The notes beneath the pieces are model-generated. The model worked only from the letters and a program-made list of their open reading frames with translations, was not told the origin of the DNA and did not search any database. The translations under genes and the position numbers were made by a program. Below are positions 23,341 through 36,300 of a stretch of DNA of 64,000 nt, in pieces. This DNA comes from Ichthyophis bannanicus (taxonomy: Eukaryota > Chordata > Amphibia > Gymnophiona > Ichthyophiidae), in NCBI GenBank assembly GCA_033557465.1, contig CM066031.1:172081043-172145042 (forward strand), given 5' to 3'. Every line of letters starts with the position of its first letter. Position 1 is the stretch's first letter.

Positions 23341-24049
23341 TGGACTACCACTCCCCCTCCCCTTGCTACGTCGCCGCCCCGTGCTGCTACTAATTCCGGG
23401 AGGTGGCTAAGCTCGGCGGCAGGTGCCCATGGCAGATGATGTGCTTTGGCACACATAGCCTGCTGCTTCTGACCCCCTGAAGTTGTGTCCCCCATCGGAA
23501 TCAGTGGCAGCAGGGGACGATGGCACAGCTGAGCATTTGGGGGGGGGGGAAGGGCAGCTCAGCACATCGAGGGGGGGGGGGCAGCACAGCCAGAGCTTCT
23601 GCCTAGAGTGGCAGAAATCCTTAGACTGACCCTGCTGACAGGTACTTGTGACCTGGGCTGGCCACTATTGGACACAGGATACGGCTGGATGGACCTGTTG
23701 TTTGACCCAGTATGGCATATCTTATGTTCTTATAAGATTGGTCCTCCTAAAATGGGGCTAAGGGGGCACCCTTATAGCTGTTTAAGAAGAGACATTCATG
23801 TGGGCATGATTAGGTTGGGGAACGAAGGCAAAAAACTGTATGCAGAATTTGATTTTCAAATGTATGCACACTATTTTGTCACTCCACGGCCAAAATAGTG
23901 GATGTAAAATCTGTGTACTTGATTGTGCTTTCCCTATTTCCTCCCTGATCCCATTCTTTTTGGCAAGAGTGAAAATATACAAGCTATTATGATGTGTGCA
24001 CTGATATCCACATGAGGGCTATTTTTAAGCTGCATTTTTACTATGCTAA
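23341..24049. repeat. GC-rich remnant, G-runs and a CR1 tail
   Basis: Contains two poly-G runs (23540-23550, 23571-23581), a hAT-like terminus near 23590-23635 and a sense CR1 3' end at 23640-23740 ('gacccagtatggcatatctt'). Beyond 23740 nothing is recognised. Confidence 0.5.
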
Positions 24050-25141
24050 AGTTTTGTTGCCCATATGCAGCATCATCAGACAACACAACATATGATATCA
24101 CCTGTACGCAGACGATATAATAGTATGCACCCCAATCGACCTGAGCACCCCTGACATAACCTCAACGACCAAATGCCTCAAACATGTGAACACCTAGCTC
24201 GCCGACAATAACTTCCAAATAAACTTTGATAAGACTGAAGGAATGTTTATTTCCAGAAGCACAACATTCAACCCACCCCAAGAAATCAACATACTACACC
24301 GGACAGTCGCAACAAAGGACGAAGTAAAGTATCTCGGTGTCATCAAAGACAGGAACCTGAATCTCCACTCCCACATTAACGAGACTGCAGCAAAAGTGTA
24401 CCACCGTTTAAAGATCATCAGACGACTCAAGCCAGTCCTCAGCCAAGAACATTTCCATACGGTATGCCAGGCAGTCATTATCCCCATACTGGACTACGGA
24501 AATTCACTATATCAGGGGTTACCCGAACACTCTACACACCCACTTCAACTGGTTCAAAACACTGCAGCGCGCATAATCACAGGCACATCCAAATGCGAAC
24601 ACATAGCTCCAGTACTCCGACAGCTGCATTGGCTACCCATAATGGCACGGGCAAAATTCAAGGCAAGACTAAATATCTTCAAGATCATCCACCACTGCTC
24701 AGCAGAAATTCTACAGACCACAATAACCAAAGACACAACAGTAGATCACGCGAACCCAAGGCAGCAACAGACTCCTCACCCCGGCCGGATACCACAAAAC
24801 AAAGCAATCAACTTCCAGAAGAGCCTTCTCACTCTCGGCACCGGACCTATGGAACTCGCTTCCTGAGGGACTAAGTGCAGAAAAGGACCTCAAGGACTTC
24901 CGCGAATCCCTCAAAACCCACCTGTTCATGGCCTCATATGAACAAGCACCTTAACTTCTAATCCATGCAGCCTTGCCGATACAGCCACCATACACCAAGA
25001 TTACAGACCTGGGACTCAACCCCCAGGAATATATGTATGTCTTGTCACCTATGTTGAATATAGACCCCTCGTTATTTTCCTAACCACTTTGATTGAAGGA
25101 TAAGGTGGTATACAAAACTGGCAAAATAAATAAATAAATAA
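24050..25141 (+). mobile_element. L2-clade LINE, 5'-truncated
   Basis: Starts inside the RT at the 'YADDI' box (near 24105). The frame 24243-24866 gives 'KYLGVIKDRNLNLHSHI', 'LDYGNSLYQGLP', 'LVQNTAARIITGT' and 'VLRQLHWLPIMARAKFK'. The 3' end is a (AAAT)n tail at 25125-25141. A frameshift near 24790 moves the last codons to another frame. Confidence 0.88.
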
Positions 25142-25594
25142 AATCCACGTAAAAATTTCTGAAAATTGCCATCTCAGACCGTACTTTCAGAACAGAGAGC
25201 CATACTATATATGTGTATAAAGTGATGCTCCCAAGGGTGGAATTGGGTGGAATTTGGGATTTGCATGTGTACTTTGTAGCCCCATTTAACAGTGAGTTGA
25301 GGGCTCCCTGGGAAGTTACAGGGAAGAGGGGGTGGGGGTGGGGGACAAATTCCCCAAGAACCTAACAGACCAACTCCCAGAGATATCCAAAATGATCTTC
25401 ATGCACTCCAAAAACCTCAAATCCATTTTGGATAAGCACCTTTTTTGGACCTATGCACAAAATCAAACATTTAAGACAACAAAAGCAAAAATACAATTTG
25501 GCAGAAATCAAATAGATACATTTCAGGAGCAGAACTTATCAAAATGGCACACGTCTATGTTAATCCTCTGGGAACTCCTTTTTCTTCTCTAACC
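25142..25594. other. No recognised feature
   Basis: An 86-codon frame at 25332 shows no family resemblance. Confidence 0.35.
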
Positions 25595-25765
25595 AAATGG
25601 CCAGAGTTTGATTCCCACTAGCACTCCTTGTGACCTTGGGCAAGTCACAACCCTCCATTGCCTCAGAAGAAAGGCCTGGCAATCTATTTCTGGTCACACT
25701 GCCAAGAAAACCCAGGAACTACTAGGTTGTCAAGAGTCAGCACTGACTCAAGGACACACATTACA
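25595..25765 (+). repeat. tRNA-derived SINE, partial
   Basis: Box B-like 'gagtttgattcccac' followed by 'ccttgtgaccttgggcaagt', the core also present in the SINEs at 52300 and 63080. The box A end is missing. Confidence 0.65.
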
Positions 25766-25849
25766 TTTTGCAAGTTGACAACTACAGATCTCTAACCAGA
25801 ATCGGGCATGTAGGGGTTCATATATGTTTCTCAAAGGAAGTATCAGGAA

Positions 25850-26290
25850 GTACACACACGTGTGTGTCAGGGGGCGTGTCAGGGCACCTGGGAGGGTGGG
25901 TCATGGGACGTGTCAAGGGCTGTACGTGTGTGTGTACAGAGGACTGCATATGCATGTGTATTTGGAAATGTTGGGGTGCATGTGTGTATCATGGAGAGTG
26001 TTGGGAATGTTGGGACCTGCATACACGTGTGTGTGTGTGTGTATGTGACGGGGAGTGTCAGAGCTTCATACGTGTGCGTGTGCATGACCCACCTTCCAGC
26101 CTTCAACCAGGGTCTCACTCTCTCTCATAACCCCCACCACCAGCCTTTCCCTAGTCTCTCACTCTCTCTCATGACCCCCCATGTTTCACTGAGTCTCTCT
26201 CTCTCTCATAACCCCCAGACTTCACCCAGTCTCTCTCTCATACCTGCGCCCCCCCCCATTAATCCAGACTCTCTTGCACTCACTGATTCC
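25850..26290. repeat. TG/CA and TC microsatellites
   Basis: (TG)n-rich DNA at 25850-26080 followed by (TC)n-rich DNA at 26110-26270. Long frames on both strands here are composition artefacts. Confidence 0.85.
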
Positions 26291-27169
26291 CTGGCTGCAT
26301 TTCCTTAAACGTGGTTCATACTTCCCCCACTGCAAATGTCTCTTTGAATGGTGGAGTCGGGTAGTACAGAAAGTTTGGGCTGATCTCCAGGTCTGAAGTC
26401 TTGTGAGACTTCAAACCGCAAGACACTGGGATCCAAAGAGTGTAGTGGGAGGGAGAGGGTGGGGGAAGGGGCACCTTAGTTCCAGTTTAAGCAACAAGGC
26501 ATAGAGCAGTCATTATCCCGTCTCCTCCCCGCATCCGTCCCATGACAGCAACAGTATCACTTCCAAGCAAACAAATTGACAGAGAAACAGATACAGCGAT
26601 GCATTTCCCCGTACTGTGCAAAATATAAAGATAAGATGTAAATTCTAAAAGCTGACATGAAAGTCACTAAATTGAAAATAAAACATTTTTGTACCCCTCT
26701 ATCCCATTGCTGAAATCAGGGACAGAAGGCTGCCAAACAGGTGAGAGTCAGGAACACGGCTTTATAATTGGGGACAGCCCCCCCCCCCCCCACAAATTTG
26801 AGAACATCTGATAACCTTAACTAAAGGGTCAGAAAATAGTGCTTCTGCTGTCTGGGAGAGGCTAAGTTATGATGGACCCTAGTTACGTAGGTCTGGGGTA
26901 AAACAGCATGCATTTATTAAAAAGAAAAACAGCATTAAGGAAGACTCTCTTTTGTCAAGTCCGGGTCTGTCTTTTCTAAAGAAATCTTTTGCTAAGGTCA
27001 GCTCTGAGTCGGTGCTGGGGTGGGTGGGGGAGGAGGTGGGCAGGAGAGAGGAGGGAAGAAAGCAGGGGAGTGATGATGACTACATAATTAGTTAATGGAC
27101 GACTAGGGTCTGTATTAAACTTTAGCCTCTGGAAAGGACCAGGAGAGTTTCAGTCGGTACAGCAGGAGA
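26291..27169 (+). promoter_or_regulatory. Chemerin 5' flank and leader
   Basis: Non-repetitive-looking DNA before the start codon. A 14-base C-run lies near 26778-26791. An AT-rich block with 'aattagttaatgg' at about 27086-27098 resembles half of an HNF1 site, fitting liver expression of chemerin but unproven. Pyrimidine-poor AGs at about 27125 and 27152 could be acceptors of an upstream leader exon, so I cannot fix the transcription start. Confidence 0.35.
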
Positions 27170-27376
27170 ATGGGGTCCAACAAACCCCCGAAGGGAACGC
27201 TCATTGCCTTTTATTTTGGCTTTGCTGTCGCTGTCACGTCCCTTGCCAGAGCCGAGGATGGAGCACTCACTGATATGCAGAGGAAAGCGCTGGACCTCTC
27301 CCTGCAGGAATACCACAAAAAGGATCATGTGGTGAATGCATTTGCGCTCTCCTCCATGCTAGAGGCCACAGAAACG
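27170..27376 (+). CDS. RARRES2: Chemerin coding exon 1
   Basis: 69 codons: signal peptide and first helix. Donor 'acg|gtgagtg' at 27377. The open frame continues only three codons into the intron. Confidence 0.92.
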
Positions 27377-30300
27377 GTGAGTGAATAGCAGGGATCTGCT
27401 TTCATTTGAAATGAAATAGGACATTTCTTGTTTTGCTTCGTATGGGGGATAAAAACCTCAGTCTGGCAGTCACAGTAAGCCCCAGAGCTTTCGTCTCTTG
27501 CGTAAAACGCTCCCCAGAAAGCTCTCCCTGCCCTCTTCAGATTTCAGATCAGTGCTCTGCTTCTCCAAGACCCCCCTCCCCCTGCACATCTTACTCCATC
27601 CACGGGTTAACAGGACGAAGTAAGGAGAAGCAGTGGGAGAGAGGGAAAGGGGTGGATGAGGTCAGAGTTGCCAAGTTACCCAGTTCCAGCAGTGAGATTT
27701 TTTTAAAATCTGGTTCTGGTTTTAAATTTGCACTGCAATGCAATATGGTATTTGTAGTCCCTGATTTTACTCATTGGAATCAGTGCTGCAAGTCGCATAA
27801 TGCATCAGGATGAGATGGTCAGAAATCCAGGACTGGCTTAAAATCTCACTCCTGGAACTGGGTAACTTGGCAATTCTGTGAGGGAGACTTCAGAATAGGG
27901 TTGGTGAAATGTGTAACCAAAAAAAGAATTTGAACGTGTGACCTTAAGAGGTCATTTTAAAAGCCTTTTTGTGTGCAGAAAACAGATGTTTAAGCACAGA
28001 AATGGATTCTTTGGCAGGCAAAACTCTAGCCACCTTGCTCCGCCATTTATTATGTTACTCTGTAAAATTGCCTGGACTAAAACGTGCGTATCACATGGAT
28101 GGACCTAAAGGTACCCAAACTGAGTGGAGGCATTCCCGGGGGCAGGGCTGAAGAGGGGTTAGCGTTCATGCACATACTTTGTAAATTCTTTGTGTAAAAT
28201 GAGTAATGAAATTTGCGTGTAGTAAATTGCAGGTGTATGTAAACGTGTGCATGTACTTTCTATGGGGTCATTTTCAAAGGGAACATATGCTTAAGACAGG
28301 GCCTTAGCCACAGGTGGGCCTGGAGGGGCTCACGCCTCTCAACCTTCACCTCAGGCCCCTCCAGCGGCTTTCCCCAATTTGCAGCTGCGGCATGCATGTC
28401 TCATTCCTGATCTCCCCAGGCTTTAACATGGGAGCCTCGGCTGCAAATTGAGGAAGGAAGGCCTGATGGCTGCTGCTGTGGAATGGGCAAGTACCATGTG
28501 TGTGTGTGGTTTGCCTGTCCCTAGGGTTGCCTACTGGCTCCAGATGCGCCCGACAGGCTTGATCCAGTCCTGGGTTTACTCCATTGCATGCAGGGACATG
28601 TAGTTCTGATTTCTCCATTGCATTCCATAAGAAAAGCAAGACTACAAGTCCCTGTATGCAATAGGGTAAACTCAGTACTGGATCAAGCCTGTCGGACGCA
28701 TCTGGAGCCAGTTGGCAACCCTACCTGTCCCTCACCTCAAGATTACCCTGGTCCCCTCCCAAAAATTGCCTTCTGGCTGTTCCCCTGGTATGCTCATACT
28801 TTCTCTCTGAAAATTGTTGTAACATATTTGTATACTTTCTACACAAGTTAGGGGGCCTATTATAAAATTGCCCAGCCTATGTGGAAAATGGCACATTTCT
28901 CCTTTTTTCCTGTGGTCACCTAACAACTGGCAAACCCCTACTCCCTTGCTATTCACTTCCCCGTGGAGACATGTTGTTTATTAATGCCGTGACTGGTGCA
29001 AGGCCTGATGGTGGTAGGGTTGCCAACTGGCTCCAGAATCGCCCAAGAGGTTTGATCCAGTCCTGGGTTTACTCCACCGCATGCAGGAACTTGTAATCTT
29101 GCTTTTCTTTTGAAATACAATAAACATATCAGAAAGACAAGTCCCTGCATGCGGTGGGTAAAACCAGGACTGGATCAAGTCTGTCAGGTGAATCTGGAGC
29201 CAGCTGGCCACAGTTGGAAGATGGCTGCTGCAAGTCTACTGTCTTCTTCAGGTGAAAGGCCTGGGCCCTCTGACACTCATGTGGCTCCTAGCTCGGTGTG
29301 TTTGTCCGCCCAGGACTGGCTCTGGGGGTGGATGGTAACAGTGAGAGAGGATGTGTCAGTGGCATATCCCCAAAGATAGTGGTCACCTTGATGGTGTCCT
29401 CCTGGAGAGGGGGGTAGGTTTGGGGAGGCCTCACCAAAGGGTGGTGCTTCTGGTTTACATTGCCTCAAGGCAGGTTGGGTCATGGGAAACTGCACAGTGC
29501 TCCTGGTTTGTTTGGGACCCCCGGCGGTGCTTCATGTTGTACAGTACCCAAGGCAATTGCCCTGCTTACCTTGCTCTAAAGCTGTTCCTATGTCCAGCCA
29601 CACATATGCAACCATATATATATAACACCACAAACAGGGCATTCAGTTTTTATGTACCAAAATGCTGGAACACCCTACCCCCCGACATTAGAGCCATTAC
29701 CAATCTATATCAGTTCAGAAAGGCTCTCAAAACATACCTTTTCCGCCAATATTTCCCAGACAGCAACTAAACCAGATATCCCCTCCAAGAAATAACCCAA
29801 TCTAGAAATGCCCGCACACTGCAGTGTAGATAGATTATGTATATAGTTAACCCAGTTATCCAAGTTTGTACTCCTGTTCAATGTAAAACCTGACAGTTTG
29901 TCGTAATGGTCGTTTTGTTATGATGTAAACCGCGCTGATTCTAAATAGCGCGGTATATAAGAAACTGTAATAAATAAAATAAATAAACCATATTCCTGTG
30001 TAGGGATGGATGGATAGAAAGACAAACTCTTGACTACAGGCACTATCGCTTTTGTGGAATGTGCCTAGAAAAGTCCCATATGTTTCCTACAGTCATGTTT
30101 TGCAAAACCCAATGATTTTGCATTAACTATTAAGACTTATGGCAATATATTTTGTGAAAAAAGTGAATTCTTTTTTACTGACTCATATTTTTGCCCATGT
30201 AGGTTTTACTTGCTCCTTTGGTCTTCTAGCTCACTTGGAAGGGATCTCTACTGTGCTCCTTAATTCACACATACCCAATATTTTTCTCTCTTACATAAAT

Positions 30301-33300
30301 TCCCAGTAAGACCATGCGACTTTAGTACTCAGCAAGAGAACACTGGCTGCAGCCCCTGTCTGTATTCCTTCTTGAATCCAGTACAGGTGTACTCTGAATC
30401 TGGCCACTAGATGTCACTATTTTGCAATGGATGAAAATCCCTACTCCAGAGATAGTGAATGTGAACTCCATAATCACACTTGGGTGTCCAGCATGGCGGT
30501 ATACGGCATTACTGCTGAACTCTTGGGCTGGCCCTATTTATTGCATCTTTTTGATGGAGTTTCTTATGTACTTAGATTTGATGGCATTTCTTTATCTCAT
30601 CACATCAAAAGGCACCAGCAGACAGTGCTGATTATCTGCGATGTCGTGCCAAGTTGCCTACCTAGAACCTTTTTGAGCTGTGGTGTAAGCCAGTGTTTAT
30701 CAAGCTTAGGGTTGCGATCCAGTACTGGGCTGCAGCATGTCAGTAACTGGGTCACAGTGTCCTTCTTCCCCTTGACCACTGTGCATATCACTCTTGAATC
30801 TATTCCCCTTCACCCTCATCCAATGTCCCCTCGTAGCAGAACTTGCTTTCAATTGAAAGAGGCTCTTCCCCTGAACATTTATGCCATGGAGGTATTTAAA
30901 CATCTCAATCATATCACCTCTATCCCGCCTTTCCTCTAAAGTGTACATATTAAGATCCCTAAGTCTGTCCTCATATGCTTTATAATGAAGACCACTAACC
31001 ATTTTAGTAGCCGACTCCTCCTCTGCACCGACTCCATCCTGTTCACATCCTTTTGAAGGTGCGGTCTCCAGAATTGCACACTATACTCCAAATGAGGTCG
31101 CACCAAAGACTTATACAGAGGCACTATCATCTCCTTTTTTCTGCTAGCCATTCCTCTCCGTATGCACCCAAGCATTCTTCTAGCTTTTGCTGTCACCTTT
31201 TCTACCTGTTTAGCTACTTTAAGATCATCAGACACAACCATGCCTTGGTCCCGCTCTTCTTTAGTGGACAAAAGTACTTCACTCCCTATACTATATTGCT
31301 CCCTTGGATTGCTGCAGCCCAAATGCATGACCTTACATTTTTTAACATTAAATCACAGCTGCCAAATTCTAGACCATTCTTCAAGCTTAGCTAGATCTCT
31401 CCTCATGTTATCTGCACCTTCCTGGGTGTCTACTCTATTGCAGATTTTGGTATCATCCGCAAAGAGGCAAACCTTACCCGACAACCCTTCCGCTATATCA
31501 CTAACAAAGATGTTAAAAAGAATCGGACCAAGGATAGATCCCTGGGGCACACCACTGGTAACATCCTTCTCCTCAGAGTGAGCTCCATTTACCTGTACTC
31601 TTTGTCGCCTCCCACCCAACCAATTTCTAACCCAAGCAGTAACTTTAGGGTCCATCCCTAGGGTGCTCAGTTTGTTTATAAGTTGCCTGTGAGGAACAGT
31701 GTCAAAAGCTTTACTGAAATCTAAATGCACCACATATAGGGCTCTCCCTCGGTCCAACTCCCTGATCACCCAGTCAAAGAAATCAATCAGATTTGTCTGA
31801 CAAGACCTGCCTCTGGTGAATCCATGCTTGTGTTACTTGAAGAAGGTATTTGAGATGAATAGATCATTGGTCTTTGTAGAATTCTATCAGTCTTTCTCCA
31901 GCTTCATTTCTGTTGCCATGTCCATATTTTCCAAGCACTTTGCCTTCTTCTTTGTTGCCAACCTTTGTGTTCCAGTCACCCATGTCTATCAGGATATCCT
32001 ATTTGTATGTTCTATCAATTTCAGCTTGTACTTGTTCACAGAACTCATCAACTTCATCCTCTTCTGCAACTGTTGGGGCATATACCTAAATTATAGTTGT
32101 GTTGATGGGCATTCCTCGTAGATGAATAGAAATTAGGTGTTCATTGATTGCATTGTATTTCATGACAGTTCTTGCATGTTTCTTCTTGATTATAAATGCA
32201 ACACCATTTCTTCTTTGTCTTTCATTTCCAGCATAGTAGACTATGTGATTATCAGATGCCCGATACCAGTCCATTTCAGTTTGCTGACACCCAACCGATC
32301 GAGTTGTACACATTCCATTTCATTCTTGATCATCTCCAACTTCCCTTGGTTCATGCTTCGTACGTTCCATGTCACAATATGTAAGACATCTTTGCAGCTT
32401 CTGATTCATTTCATGTGCAGCTACATTAGCAGTCAGACATCCCGAGGCCTTTGATCCAACCGCATCATAAATGCTGGTCTTCAACTCCTCCCCAGTAGCC
32501 AGTTGAATACCTTCTGACCTGGGGTGCAATTTGTTTTGTTGTGACAATCCATTGGGTTTTCATGGCAAGATAGATTGCCAGGCCTTTCTTCCATGCAGGT
32601 AATTCTAGTGTTGTTGCCGTTGTCACAGAAATGTGATCCTCCACTGCCAACACCATCCCATTCTACTGCTGCCCAGATAGGTGATCGGACACCTCAGCTG
32701 AGACCTGTCCATCTTGGAAGACCTTGCCAGTAGTTAAGCTATTGATAGCTTAGCTTAGCTCTCAGCATCACTGATGCACACAAGCCCTCACAGCATGACA
32801 AGCTATAAACCAAGTGAGGGAACTTGGGTAGAAGGACGTTTTCCCTGAAGCCCTCCATCGGAAGGATCAATGGTCTTCCAAGAGAGCATTGTTCTAGTCA
32901 TGAGCTCTGTCTCCAACTTGGTGGCCTTGTCCATCATGGGCTTGTCAAATAGATTATTTCCCAGCAGGGTACATCAACCAATTTGTCCTGAACTCATTGC
33001 TCCAGGTCTGAGGAATGTAGCCATGCCAGGTGGCGGGCACCAATGCCCACCACAGCCACTGTAGCCACAGACTTGATGCTGTCATAGACCTCTCGAGTTA
33101 CATACTTGGAGCACTCCTTGACTGTGGACACCAGGCACCTGAAGCACTGGAGGTGTTCATTGGACCACCCAGTTGAGAACCCGGTGATCTCCTTCACCAG
33201 GTCTCTCAGGTATGTGCCCATGTACTGCTGGTAAGCCTGGATATGAGCCATGAGCATCGAGCCCTGGAAACACTTCCTACCAAACCCATTCATGTTGCGG

Positions 33301-36300
33301 GCCTCCAGACCATGGGGCACCAAGGAGTGCATCTTCTGGCTTTTGATCTGACGCATGGCTGACTCCACCACCATAGAGCTGTGTGGTAGCTGAGTTTTTT
33401 CAATGCCTGGGTTCTTGCAGACCTGATACATAGAATTGAGCTGTGTGCTCTACAATGGGAATCTTAATTAGGGTTTCCCACATCCTGAAAAGGGGGTGCT
33501 CAAAGATGGGAAGCACTGGTGCCGTTATGGCCTACTTGGGAATAGAGTCCAACAAGAAAGCACTTATCCACGTGCAAAACCAGAACCCAACCAAACCGTG
33601 GATTGCAATGGAAGAAACTTGTTTATTCAATAAATTAAATAAAACCAGCCAAGGCCCGACACAGGCCGTGTTTCGCAACACCTTCTTCAGGGGCTAGATT
33701 GGCTAAACATAAAAAATAATAAATAAATAAAATACATTAACATATTAATAATAATAAACCAATTATAAAATAGGACTGAGAACAATCCCTAATACATATA
33801 AACTGAAAATAATATAAATTGTAAAATATGCGAATGAATGAATAAATAAATTAGCACGCTACAAAAACAACTCGGAACTACACATAAAAAGTGTATGAAA
33901 CTAAAAACATACTGTGGTGGCGAGACTGTAGTGGAGCCCAGGGAAATGGATAGAAAACACACATTTACCCCTAAGCAGAAGAATAGTTCAGGGAGTTTTG
34001 ACTTTGAAGCTCCAGCCAAGGAAAAAAACCACACACATAGAGTTGCTGAGTGCAAGCCACGCTCTAGCTCCAAGGCAACCAGGGTAGATAATGGGGAAAA
34101 CCCGGGGGCGGAGTTGGAAGCCATAGGGCAGCCCCAGTCATTTAAGCCTGAGGAAACAGGAAGAGAGGAGACAACCGGGGGACCTGGAAGAGAAGGGGCA
34201 ACCGAGGAACCTGGGAGAGAGGAAACAACCGAGGAACCAGGAAGTAAAGGGAAAGGTCCTTGCAAGAAAGCTGAGAGAGAGAGGTGTTCTAGAAACAGCC
34301 TCAGGAAAGGTTCTTGTTGCAGCCGGCACACAGGAAACTACAGCTCTGAAGGAAGCCCATGTTGTAGGAGCATTACAGCAGGCCCTGAGGACAGGAGAGT
34401 TTATCCTGAGGAAAGTGCTGTCTTTGAGCAGAGCACGGGCGTGGTCCTGCCAGAACCTGGGGGAAGAGTTTCACCTCGAGGAAGGTCTGTAAAGAGCTCT
34501 GTTACTAGAAGTAAGGTGAGCCCATTTGAAACCTTGCATAGTTTATTGAAGGATAAGAATCCCCTCAGCCCTTCCAACATTCCTCAGCATAGAAAGAGGT
34601 CTCATTGGGAGAAGGTTTTAAAGTTATTAGAAGAAATAAAACCTGAAATCCCAGAAGCTGATTCCAGCCAGATGCTAACTGACCCCGAGTATGAGGGCAT
34701 GCAGGTAGATAACTATGATTCTGATAATAGTTCTGCCGTCTCTCAAATGGACTGTTCTTTGTGTGTGTAAGCAAAGGTGAAGAAGCTGTAAGGTTTAAAA
34801 CTGAGAAAAACCCAGAAGCTTTGTATTTGCCTGTTCTGCTAGAAATGTTTGGAATGAAGTGCTAACATTTTAAAGCTGGCAGAGAATGTTCAGAAGTGCT
34901 GATTTGAATGCTTAAGAAGTCCTTACCTAAACGTATAAACAGCCAGAAGTAAAGTGGGATGTGCTTTGCATAGTGCTCAGTTTGGAAGAGCAGTTATTTG
35001 GGCGGAACTGAGCAAGGAACCCTTAAGCTGTATTCTTGCACTGTGGAAAAAGATATACTACTGGTATGATAAGCTGACTGAAGCAAGTGCTACCGGTGTT
35101 ACTGTGAAAGTTCCTTTTTCTTTATTTGGAGAAGTATCCTACTTTTGTTGCTGTATGTTTGAAAGGACAAAAGAAGAAAAGAATAAATTTTTCCTGTATT
35201 TGCCTTCAACCCTCGGCTACTCATTTTTTTTCACAACTACAATCCCCAGAAGCCCTTGGCTCTGGGAACCCATAATACCAAGGGACAATAGGAGGTACAC
35301 CCACTGCCTATAGGCAACCGCCTAGCCAGCAGTGGGCGCGACAATACTTACTAAGTAATCTCATAATCAAAATATATAAGTAAGGGATATATACATACAT
35401 ATTTAATGTAAATAATAACGTGAATAAAAGTTATGATAAACCTAAGACCTACTGGAGGGTGACAACAAACTAGCAAGCAAAAGGGCTTTCAAACAAAAGG
35501 ATGGGACCAAACAAATAAACGGACAATACTCATATATAAATAAATAAATTAATGTGAAGTACCTAAATGTAAAAAATGTCTAAATATAAAAAAAAAGAAC
35601 CCCAAAGGAGAATGTGTGTACTTAAAAAAGAGACTAAAAAAGATAACGTTACGTGCCTGTCTTGTGATCCTCTCACTGGTATCTTGATAGATGTTTGAGA
35701 AGATCTAATCCAATTAGTGTAAAATTGATGCCAAACCACGATGTCAGATAATTAAAATAATGACACCCTGAAGGATACCATTCAAAAAATAAGGCGACTG
35801 AACAGCAATCCCACTTATAATAAACAGTAGCAAGACAATAATATATGAATAATAATAATAATAAACTGATAAAAGAATGCATATGAATTTGTACTCGTTA
35901 AGAACAGCTGGAGCCGGGACCTGCTCCATCTGAAAAGGGGGTGCTCAAAGATGGGAGGCACTGGCACCGTTATGGCCTACTTGGGAATAGAGTCATACTG
36001 GAGTATGTCCAGGTTCCTCCTCAGCTTTGATTGTGAAGGTGAGGGCTTTGCCCACGTCCTGGACAAAGTCCAGGAAAGACAGGTCCTCAAGAGGGGACCT
36101 CCAACCTTCTTGAGGAGGGGTCTGATGGAATGTCCCGATACTGAATGGTATCGGGAGACTCATTGTCCATTTCCCATTCCGAATCAGAATCGGAGGGTAG
36201 CTCAAAGGGCCAGTGAGAATTGTGCCAGTGTGCAGTCAGGTGTGAGGACAGTAGCAGGGATTCCCGGCACTCAGTGGAGAAGCCTGAGGCTTGGACCGAG

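Larger units (their letters stand above)
33550..35930. mobile_element. AT-rich insertion, Penelope-like candidate
   Basis: Interrupts the DIRS gag remnant and is flanked by a duplication of about 62 bp. The parts outside the nested LTR (33550-33908, 35348-35930) are AT-rich with short ATAA runs and no RT. A hammerhead-like motif on the minus strand near the left end is the main argument for a Penelope-like origin. Confidence 0.4.

Noticed and set aside
25768..26308. Overlapping Cys/Val/Gly-rich frames
   Set aside because: Products of the TG and TC microsatellites.
31162..31581. Plus-strand frame opposite CR1
   Set aside because: Antisense of CR1 reverse transcriptase.
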